The notes below the pieces were generated by a model. The model saw only the letters and a program-made list of their open reading frames with translations. It had not been told where the DNA came from and made no database searches. A program made the position numbers and the translations under genes. A DNA stretch of 37,224 nucleotides from Atopobacter phocae ATCC BAA-285 (GTDB lineage: Bacteria > Bacillota > Bacilli > Lactobacillales > Aerococcaceae). Numbering within the stretch: position 1 is the stretch's first letter; each line of letters begins with the position of its first letter. Positions 1-7,737 of this stretch are shown piece after piece. Location of the stretch: assembly GCF_000526675.1 (NCBI RefSeq), contig NZ_JAGN01000011.1, positions 1 to 37,224 of the forward strand. The letters are read 5' to 3'.

Positions 1-288
1 GGTCAAGAGAATCAAGATCAAAAGAATCAACCAAAACCAGAAACAAACGGTCAAGAGAATCAAGATCAAAAGAATCAACCAAAACCAGAAACAAATGATC
101 AAGAGAGTCAAGGTCAAAAGGATCAGCCAAAACTAGAAACAAATGATCAAGAGAATCAAGGTCAAAAGGATCAGCCAGAACCAAAAACAGACGACCAAGA
201 GAATCAAGGTCAAAAGGATCAACCAAAACTAGAAACAAATGATCAAGAGAATCAAGGTCAAAAGGATCAAGAAAATCAAAAACCAAAA
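1..288 (+). repeat. 48-bp in-frame tandem repeats (about 5.5 copies) in the surface protein
   Basis: Units start at 1, 49, 97, 145, 193 and 241, each 16 codons. The first two copies are almost identical at the DNA level (AAC GGT versus AAT GAT at the junctions). Later copies differ at a few codons (ENQDQKN versus ENQGQKD, KPE versus KLE). The last copy breaks down after its first ten codons. Near-identical adjacent copies suggest recent slippage or recombination, so copy number probably varies among strains. Confidence 0.93.
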
Positions 289-519
289 TTAGATGGTCTA
301 AATAATGCGCCGCAAACTGAAAAAGATAAGAAGAAAGCGGAAGAAAATCAAGCAAAAGATAATCAAGCAAATATGCCATCAAACCAAGCAAATAAACAAA
401 ATAAAGGCACTAAATTACCTCAAACAGGTGAAATAGTGATTTTTGAAACAGCTACAATAGCAGTGTATTTAGGTTTAGGATTAGCAGTTCCTGCTTTTAT
501 GCGCAAAGAAAATGAATAA
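1..519 (+). CDS. LPXTG cell-wall-anchored surface protein, 3' end only
   Basis: The gene enters from the left edge, in frame from base 1, and ends with TAA at 517-519, so only the last 172 residues are visible. Residues 1 to about 96 are tandem 16-residue Q/N/D/K-rich repeats of the type GQENQDQKNQPKPETN, followed by a K/Q/N-rich spacer. The sorting signal is LPQTG (residues 139-143, bases 415-429), then a hydrophobic stretch (about 146-165) and a short charged tail MRKENE. This is the standard sortase A substrate architecture: the protein is cleaved between T and G and linked to peptidoglycan. The functional N-terminal domain lies outside the window, so the ligand or activity is unknown. The visible part is a wall-spanning stalk. 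Confidence 0.93.
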   Translation, partial: GQENQDQKNQPKPETNGQENQDQKNQPKPETNDQESQGQKDQPKLETNDQENQGQKDQPEPKTDDQENQGQKDQPKLETNDQENQGQKDQENQKPKLDGLNNAPQTEKDKKKAEENQAKDNQANMPSNQANKQNKGTKLPQTGEIVIFETATIAVYLGLGLAVPAFMRKENE

Positions 520-569
520 AAACGTAAGTTTATTATTTGGTGATAAGATAAAATGATAAACAAATGATT

Positions 570-618
570 AATCCCTCTTTATTATTAGTGGAACAGGCTA
601 ATAATAGGAGGGATTTTT
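570..618 (+). terminator. Rho-independent terminator of the surface protein gene
   Basis: The arms AATCCCTC-TTTATTATTAG and CTAATAATAG-GAGGGATT form a long stem around the loop TGGAACAGG, and the second arm runs into a T tract. It lies about 50 bases past the stop codon. Confidence 0.88.
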
Positions 619-675
619 GTGTAGAGCAATGGTTTAAAATCAGTGTGCAGTCGCTTTTTTTGAACAATTAGGCCC

Positions 676-703
676 TTGTTTTAATTTGTTCGATAAGTAT
701 ATT
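676..703 (+). promoter_or_regulatory. Possible sigma-A promoter of the YbaK-family gene
   Basis: A TTGTTT (676-681) and TATATT (698-703) are separated by 16 bases, about 60 bases before the start codon. The match is moderate and the region is AT-rich, so the assignment is tentative. Confidence 0.45.
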
Positions 704-763
704 ATGGTAAGATATGGATAAATTAATTTATAGTAAACGAATTTTTATAGCTAGGAGAATCTT

Positions 764-1276
764 ATGGGAAAGAAAAAACAAAAAAATAATGATAAGACGA
801 ATGTCATGCGCATTTTAGATCAACATCATTTAGTATACGAACATTATCAAGTAAGTCCCACGACTGATTTAGCAGATATTACGAATGGTGTCACAATGGC
901 ACGCCTAATGAATCAAAATCCAGATCATGTGTTTAAAACATTAGTAACAATTGGAAAGTCTAAGCAACATTACGTTTTTATGATTCCTGTAGCAGCGGAA
1001 TTAGATTTGAAAAAGGCAGCAACAGCAGTAGGTGAGAAGAGTATCGCAATGATTAAAGCAAAAGAGCTAGAACCACTAACAGGTTATGTTCATGGAGGAT
1101 GTTCACCCATTGGTATGAAAAAAATATTTGAAACAGTCATTGATGAAACCGCTGAGTTGTATGACACAATTATTTTTAGCGCAGGTAAAGTAGGTTACCA
1201 AGTAGAAATGAGTTTAGACACTTTAAAACAAGTTGTACCAGTTAAAATGAATAATCTTACTTTCGAACAATTATAA
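764..1276 (+). CDS. ybaK: YbaK/EbsC-family aminoacyl-tRNA deacylase (Cys-tRNA(Pro)-type)
   Basis: This 170-residue protein has the YbaK/ProRS-associated editing domain fold over nearly its full length. Such proteins hydrolyse mischarged tRNA in trans, classically Cys-tRNA(Pro). Recognisable family features are the FKTLV block (about residues 57-61), the long MIPVAAELDLKKAA segment, and the GGCSPIGMKK block (about 111-120), which lines the active site. ATG 764 has AGGAG at 753-757 with good spacing. The N-terminus (MGKKKQKNNDK) is a short basic extension ahead of the domain. It is monocistronic or co-transcribed with the following PsiE gene 59 bases downstream. The family is secure; exact tRNA specificity is inferred. 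Confidence 0.92.
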   Translation: MGKKKQKNNDKTNVMRILDQHHLVYEHYQVSPTTDLADITNGVTMARLMNQNPDHVFKTLVTIGKSKQHYVFMIPVAAELDLKKAATAVGEKSIAMIKAKELEPLTGYVHGGCSPIGMKKIFETVIDETAELYDTIIFSAGKVGYQVEMSLDTLKQVVPVKMNNLTFEQL

Positions 1277-1335
1277 GTTGCATATGGACTATCGATTATC
1301 TTATAATAAATTTAATAATAATTAGGAGAATGATA

Positions 1336-1758
1336 ATGCGCAAAAATATTAATCGATTCGAAAAAATGGTTAGCTATATAATGGACATCATGCTAGGTTT
1401 TCTAGTGTTAGTAGTACTTGTTGTAATGGCAGAAGCAATTTATGATATTACTTTACATGTTGTACCATTACCATCAATGGATCATGTTGAAGTGCTGATT
1501 GAAGAAATTGCCACATTATTTATTTTGCTAGAAATTGTTTTAATGTTAGTAAGGTATGTTAAAGAAGGACATCATATTCCGGTTCGTTACCTTATTTTGA
1601 TTAGTATTACGGCTATTTTAAGGGAACTACTATTAGAACATGGTGGAGGATTGGAAACGGTATTTTTATCCATATCCATTTTAGTATTAGTCTTCGTATT
1701 ATTTGTTTTAGAGAAATTAAAAGCCTTTCATGGGCGAGATAGTGTGGATGATTTTTAA
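1336..1758 (+). CDS. psiE: PsiE-family (phosphate-starvation-inducible type) membrane protein
   Basis: 140 residues with four hydrophobic segments (roughly 16-38, 55-75, 85-105 and 108-128), close to the usual size of PsiE proteins. The family blocks VEVLIEEIATLFILLEIVLMLVRYVKEGHHIPVR (here about 49-82) and ITAILRELLLEHG are conserved; the charged residues within the membrane segments are typical. Function of the family is not established beyond the phosphate-starvation induction of the E. coli member. There are two in-frame ATGs. The one at 1330 is only one base after the AGGAG at 1324-1328, so I choose 1336, which has 7-base spacing. Confidence 0.87.
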   Translation: MRKNINRFEKMVSYIMDIMLGFLVLVVLVVMAEAIYDITLHVVPLPSMDHVEVLIEEIATLFILLEIVLMLVRYVKEGHHIPVRYLILISITAILRELLLEHGGGLETVFLSISILVLVFVLFVLEKLKAFHGRDSVDDF

Positions 1759-1780
1759 TTAACCGTACGATATAGCAAAT

Positions 1781-1828
1781 AAAACTCCTTATTCGATAGA
1801 GAATCTTCTAACGAGTAAGGAGTTTTTT
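1781..1828. terminator. Bidirectional terminator between psiE and the LysR gene
   Basis: AAAACTCCTTA (1781-1791) pairs with TAAGGAGTTTT (1816-1826), with a CG extension inside. A's precede and T's follow the hairpin, so it can work on both strands, fitting its place between convergent genes. Confidence 0.85.
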
Positions 1829-1838
1829 GATAAAAAAG

Positions 1839-2729
1839 TTAATCTTTTGTTTCGTTAAGATAATGGATAAATTGTGTTAAGGATGAATGATTGGTTTGTC
1901 GATAGACATAATGCATTTCACGAAATAATTCAAAATCATTGATTTCGATAGGTTTAATGGTTGTTGCTATATTCTCATTGTCTAATAGCATTTGAGAGAC
2001 GATTGAAATGCCCATACCGTGAGTGACATACTGAACGATACTATTTTGATTATCAATTTCGACAATGTGTTTGAAAGATAAGGATAAATCGTGTGCGTGG
2101 ATTTGATCAACTAAATACTTAAATAACGATGATTCTTTGCTTTTTATAATCATGATTTCATCCGTACATTCATTTAAAGAGATGCTACTTTTCTTAGAAA
2201 AAGGATGATGAGGTGGTGCAATTAAAACGAGCGAATCTTTTTTGTAAGGTTGACCAGTATAACGTTGTGAATCGTATTTAATATAATTAGAAATAAAGGC
2301 AATATCAATTTCTTTATGATGAAGCTTTTTTAATATTTCTTTAGAGGAATTGATTGTTATTTTAATGTCAGTATCTGGATGTTGATTTTTGTATTCGCTG
2401 ACGATACTAGGGATAACACAACTTCCAAATAAAAAAGTTGTACCAATTCTTAGCTTCTTTTTCACTTTATTTTTATATTCAGATAATGAATGTAAGCTAT
2501 CATTATATTGCTTCAAAATATTGATGGCATAAGGTTGGAATAATTCTCCTTCAGCAGTTAGTTGGACTGTTTTTTTTCTTCGCTCAAATAGCTTACTGCC
2601 TAGTTCTTTTTCCATACTTTTAATGTGTTTTGAAATGGTAGATTGAGTGGTGTATTTCATAATGGCCACTTCACTAAAATTCTTATGTTCACAAAGTAAA
2701 ACAAATGATTCAATTTTTTCGATATCCAT
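1839..2729 (-). CDS. LysR-family transcriptional regulator
   Basis: 296 residues. The N-terminal winged helix-turn-helix spans about residues 1-60 (MDIEKIESFVLLCEHKNFSE; TTQSTISKHIKSMEKELGSKLFERRKKTVQLT), followed by a linker helix and a LysR substrate-binding domain (about 90-290). The start at 2729 has GAAAGGA seven bases upstream on the minus strand. It is transcribed divergently from the DASS transporter gene, and a T-N11-A palindrome sits between them. By the usual LysR logic it senses a small anionic effector and controls the transporter and phosphoenzyme genes. The effector cannot be told from sequence. Confidence 0.93.
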   Translation of the reverse strand: MDIEKIESFVLLCEHKNFSEVAIMKYTTQSTISKHIKSMEKELGSKLFERRKKTVQLTAEGELFQPYAINILKQYNDSLHSLSEYKNKVKKKLRIGTTFLFGSCVIPSIVSEYKNQHPDTDIKITINSSKEILKKLHHKEIDIAFISNYIKYDSQRYTGQPYKKDSLVLIAPPHHPFSKKSSISLNECTDEIMIIKSKESSLFKYLVDQIHAHDLSLSFKHIVEIDNQNSIVQYVTHGMGISIVSQMLLDNENIATTIKPIEINDFELFREMHYVYRQTNHSSLTQFIHYLNETKD

Positions 2730-2749
2730 ATAATTTCCTTTCGTCTACT

Positions 2750-2764
2750 ATTCCAATATGGAAT
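2750..2764. promoter_or_regulatory. Candidate LysR operator, ATTCCA-N3-TGGAAT
   Basis: ATTCCAATATGGAAT is a perfect 6-bp inverted repeat that fits the T-N11-A LysR-box pattern. A further half site, TTGGAAT, lies at 2789-2795 and overlaps the -35 of the transporter promoter. A recognition site plus an activation half site is the classic LysR arrangement. Binding itself is inferred. Confidence 0.65.
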
Positions 2765-2784
2765 AACTTGGCGCTAAAAATGAA

Positions 2785-2813
2785 TTGATTGGAATACTTA
2801 ATCTTCATATACT
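2785..2813 (+). promoter_or_regulatory. Sigma-A promoter of the DASS transporter gene
   Basis: TTGATT (2785-2790) and TATACT (2808-2813) are separated by 17 bases. The -35 overlaps the second putative LysR half site. Confidence 0.7.
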
Positions 2814-2866
2814 TTACTTATGACAAGCTGTAATGTCAAATACAATCAAAATTGGGGGAGAACAAT

Positions 2867-4333
2867 TTGGAAACAGCAAATTTAAAAGAGGGAAAAGCGA
2901 GTGTTTTTACTCGTAAGGAAATATTCAGCATCATCTTAGCGATTGTTGCTTTTTTTGCGTTATTTTTTATGCCAAATCCTGCGGGGTTGACAATGGTAGC
3001 ACAAAAGAGTTTAGCTGTATTTGTTTTTGCATTAATCATGTGGATTGGTAAACCGATTCCGATTCATTTAACATCTATTATTGTCGTTTTATTATTACCA
3101 TTAATCGGTGCCGTAGAAGATCAAGAGGTTGCTTTTGGTACACTAGGCTTCGATATTATTTGGTTGATGGTGTCAGCATTTGTATTAACATCAGCAATGA
3201 GTGAAACGAACTTAGGAAAGCGGATTGCTTTGAATTTATTAACTCGTTTTGGGAAAACGCCTACACACACATTATCGATTTTAATTGTTGTTAATATCGT
3301 GTTAGCATTCTTTGTTCCATCGACAACAGCACGTGCATCTTTATTAGTACCAATTGTTTTAGTGCTATTAGAAGTGTATAAAGCAACACCAGGCTCAAGC
3401 AACTTTGGTAAATTAGTAACGTTACAAGGGGTTCAAACGAATGCCTATGCGACATCTATGGTTTTAACAGCAACTTCTGCACAAGTTTTAGCTTTAGGAT
3501 TTATTAATCAACAAACAGGTGCAAATGTGGGGTATATGACTTGGTTATTAGGTTCTATGCCACAAGCTATTATTACAGCAGTCGTGACATTACTAATTGG
3601 TATGAAATTATTTAACTTCAAAAAAGAAATACCAACAGGAGATCAAGCAAAACGAATTTCAGATATTTTGAAAAAACAATTAGAAGACTTAGGACAATTT
3701 TCAATTCGTGAAAAGAAAGCAGCATTTATATTCTTTATTACACTATTTTTATGGGCAACTGGTGATTACCATGAAGCTATTATGGGATTTGAAATTAGTA
3801 CAGAACAAACGGCCGTAATTGCGATGTTACTATGTTTCTTACCAGGTATTGGTATTTTAAAATGGAAAGAAGCTAATATTAAATGGGATTTAATGATTTT
3901 CTCTGCAGGGGCATATGCAGCAGGTAACGCCTTAAATGATTCTGGTGGAGCAAGTTATTTAATCGATCATTTAGTAAAATCAATTGGTTTGAACCATTTA
4001 AATCAAAGCTTAGTTGCTGTTATTTTAATCGTTATTACAGTATTCAGTCATCTTATCTTTACAAGTAAAACAGTTCGTACAACCATTTTAATTCCAGCGA
4101 TTATCTCGTTAGCACAATCATTACAAATGGATGCAGCGATGTTAGCATTAGCTTGCTCATTTGGTATTGCGTACACAATAACGTTACCACCTCATTCAAA
4201 AGTAAATACACTATATTTTGGTACAGGTTATTTTACTGTATGGGATGAATTAAAATACGGATTAATTAGTTGTGCGGTTGGATCATTAGCAATATCATTA
4301 GTCTACTTCTTATGGCTACCAATTATTATGTAA
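2867..4333 (+). CDS. DASS (SLC13/CitT-type) divalent anion transporter
   Basis: A 488-residue membrane protein of the divalent anion:Na+ symporter/antiporter superfamily, with two inverted repeats and about 11-12 hydrophobic segments. The paired family signature SNT is altered: STT at residues 152-154 (PSTTARAS) and SKT at 400-402 (TSKTVRTT). Basic residues at and beside these sites are atypical for Na+-coupled members and more like anion exchangers (inference). The start is TTG 2867, six bases after GGGGGAG at 2854-2860; the in-frame TTG at 2852 precedes that site and would leave it inside the gene. It is followed 27 bases later by a phosphoenzyme gene and is divergent from a LysR gene, so it probably imports a dicarboxylate or phosphorylated acid used by that enzyme. 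Substrate unknown. Confidence 0.88.
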   Translation: METANLKEGKASVFTRKEIFSIILAIVAFFALFFMPNPAGLTMVAQKSLAVFVFALIMWIGKPIPIHLTSIIVVLLLPLIGAVEDQEVAFGTLGFDIIWLMVSAFVLTSAMSETNLGKRIALNLLTRFGKTPTHTLSILIVVNIVLAFFVPSTTARASLLVPIVLVLLEVYKATPGSSNFGKLVTLQGVQTNAYATSMVLTATSAQVLALGFINQQTGANVGYMTWLLGSMPQAIITAVVTLLIGMKLFNFKKEIPTGDQAKRISDILKKQLEDLGQFSIREKKAAFIFFITLFLWATGDYHEAIMGFEISTEQTAVIAMLLCFLPGIGILKWKEANIKWDLMIFSAGAYAAGNALNDSGGASYLIDHLVKSIGLNHLNQSLVAVILIVITVFSHLIFTSKTVRTTILIPAIISLAQSLQMDAAMLALACSFGIAYTITLPPHSKVNTLYFGTGYFTVWDELKYGLISCAVGSLAISLVYFLWLPIIM

Positions 4334-4360
4334 TTTAGGCAAAGATAGAGGAGAAATAAT

Positions 4361-5596
4361 ATGAAAAAAAAAGTGATTGTAGCAATTGCAGATGGTATCG
4401 GTGACCTACCTGTTAAAGACTTAGGTCATTTAACGCCTTTAGAATATGCAGATACACCTAACTTAGATCGAATTGCTAAAGAAGGTATAACAGGAATGAT
4501 GGATCCTATCTCACCTGGTATACCAGTGGGAACAGATATGGGCCATTTAGTATTGTTCGGTAATGATCATCATTTATATCCTGGAAGAGGACCGATAGAA
4601 GCAGCGGGAGAACAAATGGATATCCAATACGGTGATATTGCTTTTCGTTGTAATTTTGCGACACGAATTGAAGGTAATATTGTTAAAGATCGACGGGCAG
4701 GACGTATTCGTAAAGGAACGAATGAATTAGCACAAGTTTTGAATGGGACAGTTATTGAAGACGTTACTGTGATGTTTAAGGAAGCGACTGAGCATCGGGC
4801 GGTTCTCGTTTTACGTGGAGAAGGCTTAAGTGCAAATGTAAGTGATACAGATCCAAAAGCGCCAAATGATGGCCATCCATTTAAATTAGCACAACCAACA
4901 GATGATACACCAGAAGCAGAAAAAACGGCACGCATATTGAATAAAGTATTAGAGGTTGCTTACGAAAGATTTAAAGAACATCCGGTCAATATCGAACGGG
5001 AAGAAAACGGTGAGCTACCAGCAAACTTTATTATTACACGTGGTGCAGGTCAAATGACTGATTTCAAAAAAATTACAGAGGAATTGAAATTTAATGGAGC
5101 TGTTGTAGCGGGTGAGTCAACTGTTTTAGGAATGGCGAAGTTATCAGGAATGACGCCTATTTCAAACGAACGCTTTACAGGGAATATGGATACAGATATT
5201 ATTTTAAAAGCGGATATGGCATTAAAAGCACTTGAAGAGAATGATATCGTCTATGTTCACTTGAAAGTGCCAGATATTCAAGGACATGATAAAAAACCGC
5301 TAAAAAAAGCAGAAGCCATTGAACGCTTTGATCAAATGGTTGGTCATTTGTTAAATCATATTGATGAAATGACATATATTGCCTTAGTGGCTGATCATTC
5401 AACACCATGTTCAATAGGTGAACATAGTGGAGATCCAGTTCCAATTGCTATTGCAGGTTATAACATGCGTCGTGATAAAAATGAACAGTACAATGAAACG
5501 GATTGTTCTATGGGCGGATTAGGACGCATATCAGGTCATGACTTTGTATGGACCTTATTAGATTTACTTGAACGTGTTCCAAAACAAGGGAACTAA
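4361..5596 (+). CDS. Archaeal-type cofactor-independent phosphoglycerate-mutase-like metalloenzyme
   Basis: 411 residues of the alkaline phosphatase superfamily, ApgM branch. Visible family features: IADGIGD with metal ligand D11; TPNLDRIAKEGITG; PGIPVGTDMGHL, where the nucleophile position is Thr58; YPGRGPIEAAG; GDIAFRCNFAT; DRRAGRIR; and the second metal site VPDIQGHD (D305, H309), ADHSTP (D345, H346) and EHSGDPVP (H355). Archaeal ApgM proteins normally carry Ser at the nucleophile position. The known reaction of the family is interconversion of 2- and 3-phosphoglycerate. Location in a LysR-DASS module rather than a glycolytic operon suggests a dedicated catabolic role for an imported compound; this is inference. 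The RBS is GAGGAG just before ATG 4361. Confidence 0.85.
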   Translation: MKKKVIVAIADGIGDLPVKDLGHLTPLEYADTPNLDRIAKEGITGMMDPISPGIPVGTDMGHLVLFGNDHHLYPGRGPIEAAGEQMDIQYGDIAFRCNFATRIEGNIVKDRRAGRIRKGTNELAQVLNGTVIEDVTVMFKEATEHRAVLVLRGEGLSANVSDTDPKAPNDGHPFKLAQPTDDTPEAEKTARILNKVLEVAYERFKEHPVNIEREENGELPANFIITRGAGQMTDFKKITEELKFNGAVVAGESTVLGMAKLSGMTPISNERFTGNMDTDIILKADMALKALEENDIVYVHLKVPDIQGHDKKPLKKAEAIERFDQMVGHLLNHIDEMTYIALVADHSTPCSIGEHSGDPVPIAIAGYNMRRDKNEQYNETDCSMGGLGRISGHDFVWTLLDLLERVPKQGN

Positions 5597-5620
5597 ATAT
5601 TATAAATATCCATAAATAAT

Positions 5621-5696
5621 AAAAAGAGCTTTTCCAATGAGTGAATGTTTCTCTATCAATTAGACAGAGAAACGTTCAGAGGAGAAGCTCTTTTTG
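5621..5696. terminator. Long bidirectional terminator between the phosphoenzyme and deacetylase genes
   Basis: AAAAAGAGCTTTTCC (5621-5635) pairs almost fully with GGAGAAGCTCTTTTT (5681-5695). Inside it a second stem, GAATGTTTCTCT against AGAGAAACGTTC, extends the hairpin. It directly abuts the stop codon of the minus-strand gene (5697-5699). Confidence 0.88.
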
Positions 5697-7052
5697 TTAT
5701 AAGTATTTCAATAATTTATCTGCAGTGGTAAAACGATAGCCTTGTTGAATCAAGTATTGAATAACAGATTCTAAGCTATCTGCACTCTCAGCGTGCACAT
5801 CATGCATTAAAATGACGGGATGATTTTGGTGAGCCGTCTGAATTTTAACTTGTTCTAAGATAGCAGCAGGGTTATGTGATTTCCAATCTTCTGTATCGAC
5901 GTTCCAAAGAGCCATTTTATGTGGGATAGCAGCAGTTACTTTACTGTCAAACGCGCCATAAGGTGGTCGAAGAATGGTTGTTCGTTTACCACTTATTTTT
6001 TCGATTAAATCATCTGTGTCGTTAACCTCTTTTCTAATGGCATCAGGAGAAAGTGTGGTTAAGTCTGGATGATAGTAGGTATGATTAGCGATAAGATGTC
6101 CTTCTTCAGCAACACGCTTAGCCACGTCAGGATAGTTGGCAATCATTCGGCCAACCATGAAGAAGGTTCCTTTAATTTTATATTTTTTCAAAGTATCTAG
6201 AATACGAATCGTACTCGTATCATTGGGTCCATCATCAAATGTTAAAGCAGCTACTTTATCACTTGAATCATTATTGGATAAAGCGTCTTTATCTAATTCA
6301 AACAATTTGTCAAAAACAATCGCCATTTTGGGTTGATAAACTTGACGAATTTTTTCACTTTTAATTTGATCGAATGTATCGCTAATTTGGGCTAATTGTT
6401 CAGCTGAAGGGTCATTGGTTATTTTGTCTTTTGGTACATATTGATTTAACTCGGCTTTCAATGAAAATAACGAATCAGCTTGTTCTTTTGCTTGATCAAA
6501 GGCTTGTTGGGCAATTATCTTAAACGAATCCTTAGGTAAGTTCTTTAAGTGTTTTTCATAAGCGGTAATATCTGTTTCGTCTGATAAATCATTAATAATT
6601 AATTGATCGGCTTGAAGTTCTTGTACAGGATGTGTAACTTGTTCAAAAATTTTGTTCATATCATCAAGGACGGTTTGTTTTTGTTTCGCTTGTTCAGCCG
6701 TTTGAGTCAGCTGAGCCCATTGTTTTTCAACTGTTTGTTTTTCTTGTTTTAAAGGAGCATAGCCAAACGTCCAAGCTCGATTTAACCGTTTATTTTCTTT
6801 TGAAATATCTTTTTCAAGTGCTTCAATTTGTTCCATTGAACTGGTATCAGCTAAAAAATCAGGATGTGTCTGATCATATAAATGTCTAACGCGCGTTTTT
6901 AAAGTAGGAAGAGATGTTTTACTCGCTTCAATGGTTTGGTGAGTTTGATAACCACTCCACAACATACCGAGTAAAATAACTGCAAAAAAGATGAATAAAA
7001 TACTGAGCGACGTGTTTGTCCGTAATTTTTCATGTAGAGATCGCGACGACAT
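5697..7052 (-). CDS. Membrane-anchored polysaccharide deacetylase (peptidoglycan GlcNAc deacetylase type)
   Basis: 451 residues: a short cytoplasmic N-terminus, one membrane segment (about 15-34), a long charged helical region rich in K, E and Q (about 40-260), and a C-terminal NodB domain (about 266-451). NodB motifs are complete: TFDDGP (271-276, catalytic D273 and metal D274), NHTYYH (metal ligands H324 and H328), RPPYG (362-366), the DTEDW motif (386-390) and LMHD (H417). The Zn/Co-dependent enzyme removes N-acetyl groups, most likely from cell-wall N-acetylglucosamine, which gives lysozyme resistance in relatives; the exact substrate is inferred. The start at 7052 has AGAAGG seven bases upstream. 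It stands alone between a terminator and the divergent copper operon. Confidence 0.9.
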   Translation of the reverse strand: MSSRSLHEKLRTNTSLSILFIFFAVILLGMLWSGYQTHQTIEASKTSLPTLKTRVRHLYDQTHPDFLADTSSMEQIEALEKDISKENKRLNRAWTFGYAPLKQEKQTVEKQWAQLTQTAEQAKQKQTVLDDMNKIFEQVTHPVQELQADQLIINDLSDETDITAYEKHLKNLPKDSFKIIAQQAFDQAKEQADSLFSLKAELNQYVPKDKITNDPSAEQLAQISDTFDQIKSEKIRQVYQPKMAIVFDKLFELDKDALSNNDSSDKVAALTFDDGPNDTSTIRILDTLKKYKIKGTFFMVGRMIANYPDVAKRVAEEGHLIANHTYYHPDLTTLSPDAIRKEVNDTDDLIEKISGKRTTILRPPYGAFDSKVTAAIPHKMALWNVDTEDWKSHNPAAILEQVKIQTAHQNHPVILMHDVHAESADSLESVIQYLIQQGYRFTTADKLLKYL

Positions 7053-7191
7053 GATGTACCTTCTTTCTTTTAATATTAATAATTATTACAAATTAGTATT
7101 AGTTATGTTTCATTCTAACAATAAATTGCTTCTCAATACAACCCTTTAAGTGAATTATGAGGAAGGAATTAATAAAAGGTAAAGCGAAAGA

Positions 7192-7220
7192 TTGGAACAG
7201 AAAAAAGATTGGTGTATAAT
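7192..7220 (+). promoter_or_regulatory. Promoter of the copYZA operon
   Basis: TTGGAA (7192-7197) and a perfect TATAAT (7215-7220) are 17 bases apart. The predicted start site, near 7227, falls just before the CopY operator. Confidence 0.85.
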
Positions 7221-7232
7221 GATACTAACGAT

Positions 7233-7242
7233 TACAACTGTA
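7233..7242. promoter_or_regulatory. cop box (CopY operator)
   Basis: TACAACTGTA matches the established CopY operator core TACAnnTGTA. It lies 12 bases after the -10 element, so bound CopY would block initiation. Only one convincing box is visible, whereas the Enterococcus hirae operon has two. Confidence 0.88.
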
Positions 7243-7285
7243 AACGTAATGACCTAACTTAAAAACACCAGAAGGGAGGCGTTTT

Positions 7286-7717
7286 ATGTATGAATTAACC
7301 GATGCAGAGTGGCAAGTGATGCGCGTATTATGGAGTCAACCCAATCAAACAGCCCAACAGATTCATCAGGCTTTGCAAACGAGCAATGATTGGACTTTAA
7401 GTACGCTAAAGACGATATTGTTTCGCTTAAAAGGAAAAGGATTGATTCATTATAAGCGACAAGGACGTGCATTTTGTTATGCCAGTTGTCTAAGTGAACA
7501 AGTGGCAATTGAACATGCGTTTGAAACTTTATTAGAGCGAAGTTGTGAACGTAAACACATTGATTGGATGACGTTTCTCTTAAAGAAAGCTGCTTTGTCC
7601 AAACATCATATTGAATTATTACAACAAGTATTAGATGAAAGAAAAATAAATGCCCCTCAAACGATTGAATGTAATTGTCCGAAAGGTCAATGTATATGTC
7701 ACTCAAATGAAATTTAA
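7286..7717 (+). CDS. copY: CopY copper-responsive repressor
   Basis: 143 residues of the BlaI/MecI/CopY winged-helix family. The N-terminal DNA-binding domain covers about residues 3-70 (LTDAEWQVMRVLW; TLSTLKTILFRLKGKGLI). The C-terminal metal site CNCPKGQCIC (C129, C131, C136, C138) is the diagnostic CxCx4CxC of CopY. In family members Zn(II) keeps the repressor bound and Cu(I) displaces it and releases DNA. GGGAGG precedes ATG 7286. It heads the operon with copZ 20 bases downstream and controls it through the cop box at 7233-7242. Confidence 0.96.
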   Translation: MYELTDAEWQVMRVLWSQPNQTAQQIHQALQTSNDWTLSTLKTILFRLKGKGLIHYKRQGRAFCYASCLSEQVAIEHAFETLLERSCERKHIDWMTFLLKKAALSKHHIELLQQVLDERKINAPQTIECNCPKGQCICHSNEI

Positions 7718-7737
7718 ATGGATAGGAGAGATTTTAA

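Noticed and set aside
145..300. CRISPR-like array at the left end
   Set aside because: The regular 48-bp periodicity has no unique spacers; it is an in-frame protein repeat ending in an LPXTG signal.
2836..3402. Minus-strand open frames inside the DASS transporter gene
   Set aside because: They mirror the membrane-protein coding strand, lack ribosome sites and match no family; the plus-strand gene explains the region.
7284..7706. 140-codon minus-strand frame over copY
   Set aside because: It lies exactly opposite a gene with complete CopY motifs, and has no ribosome site.
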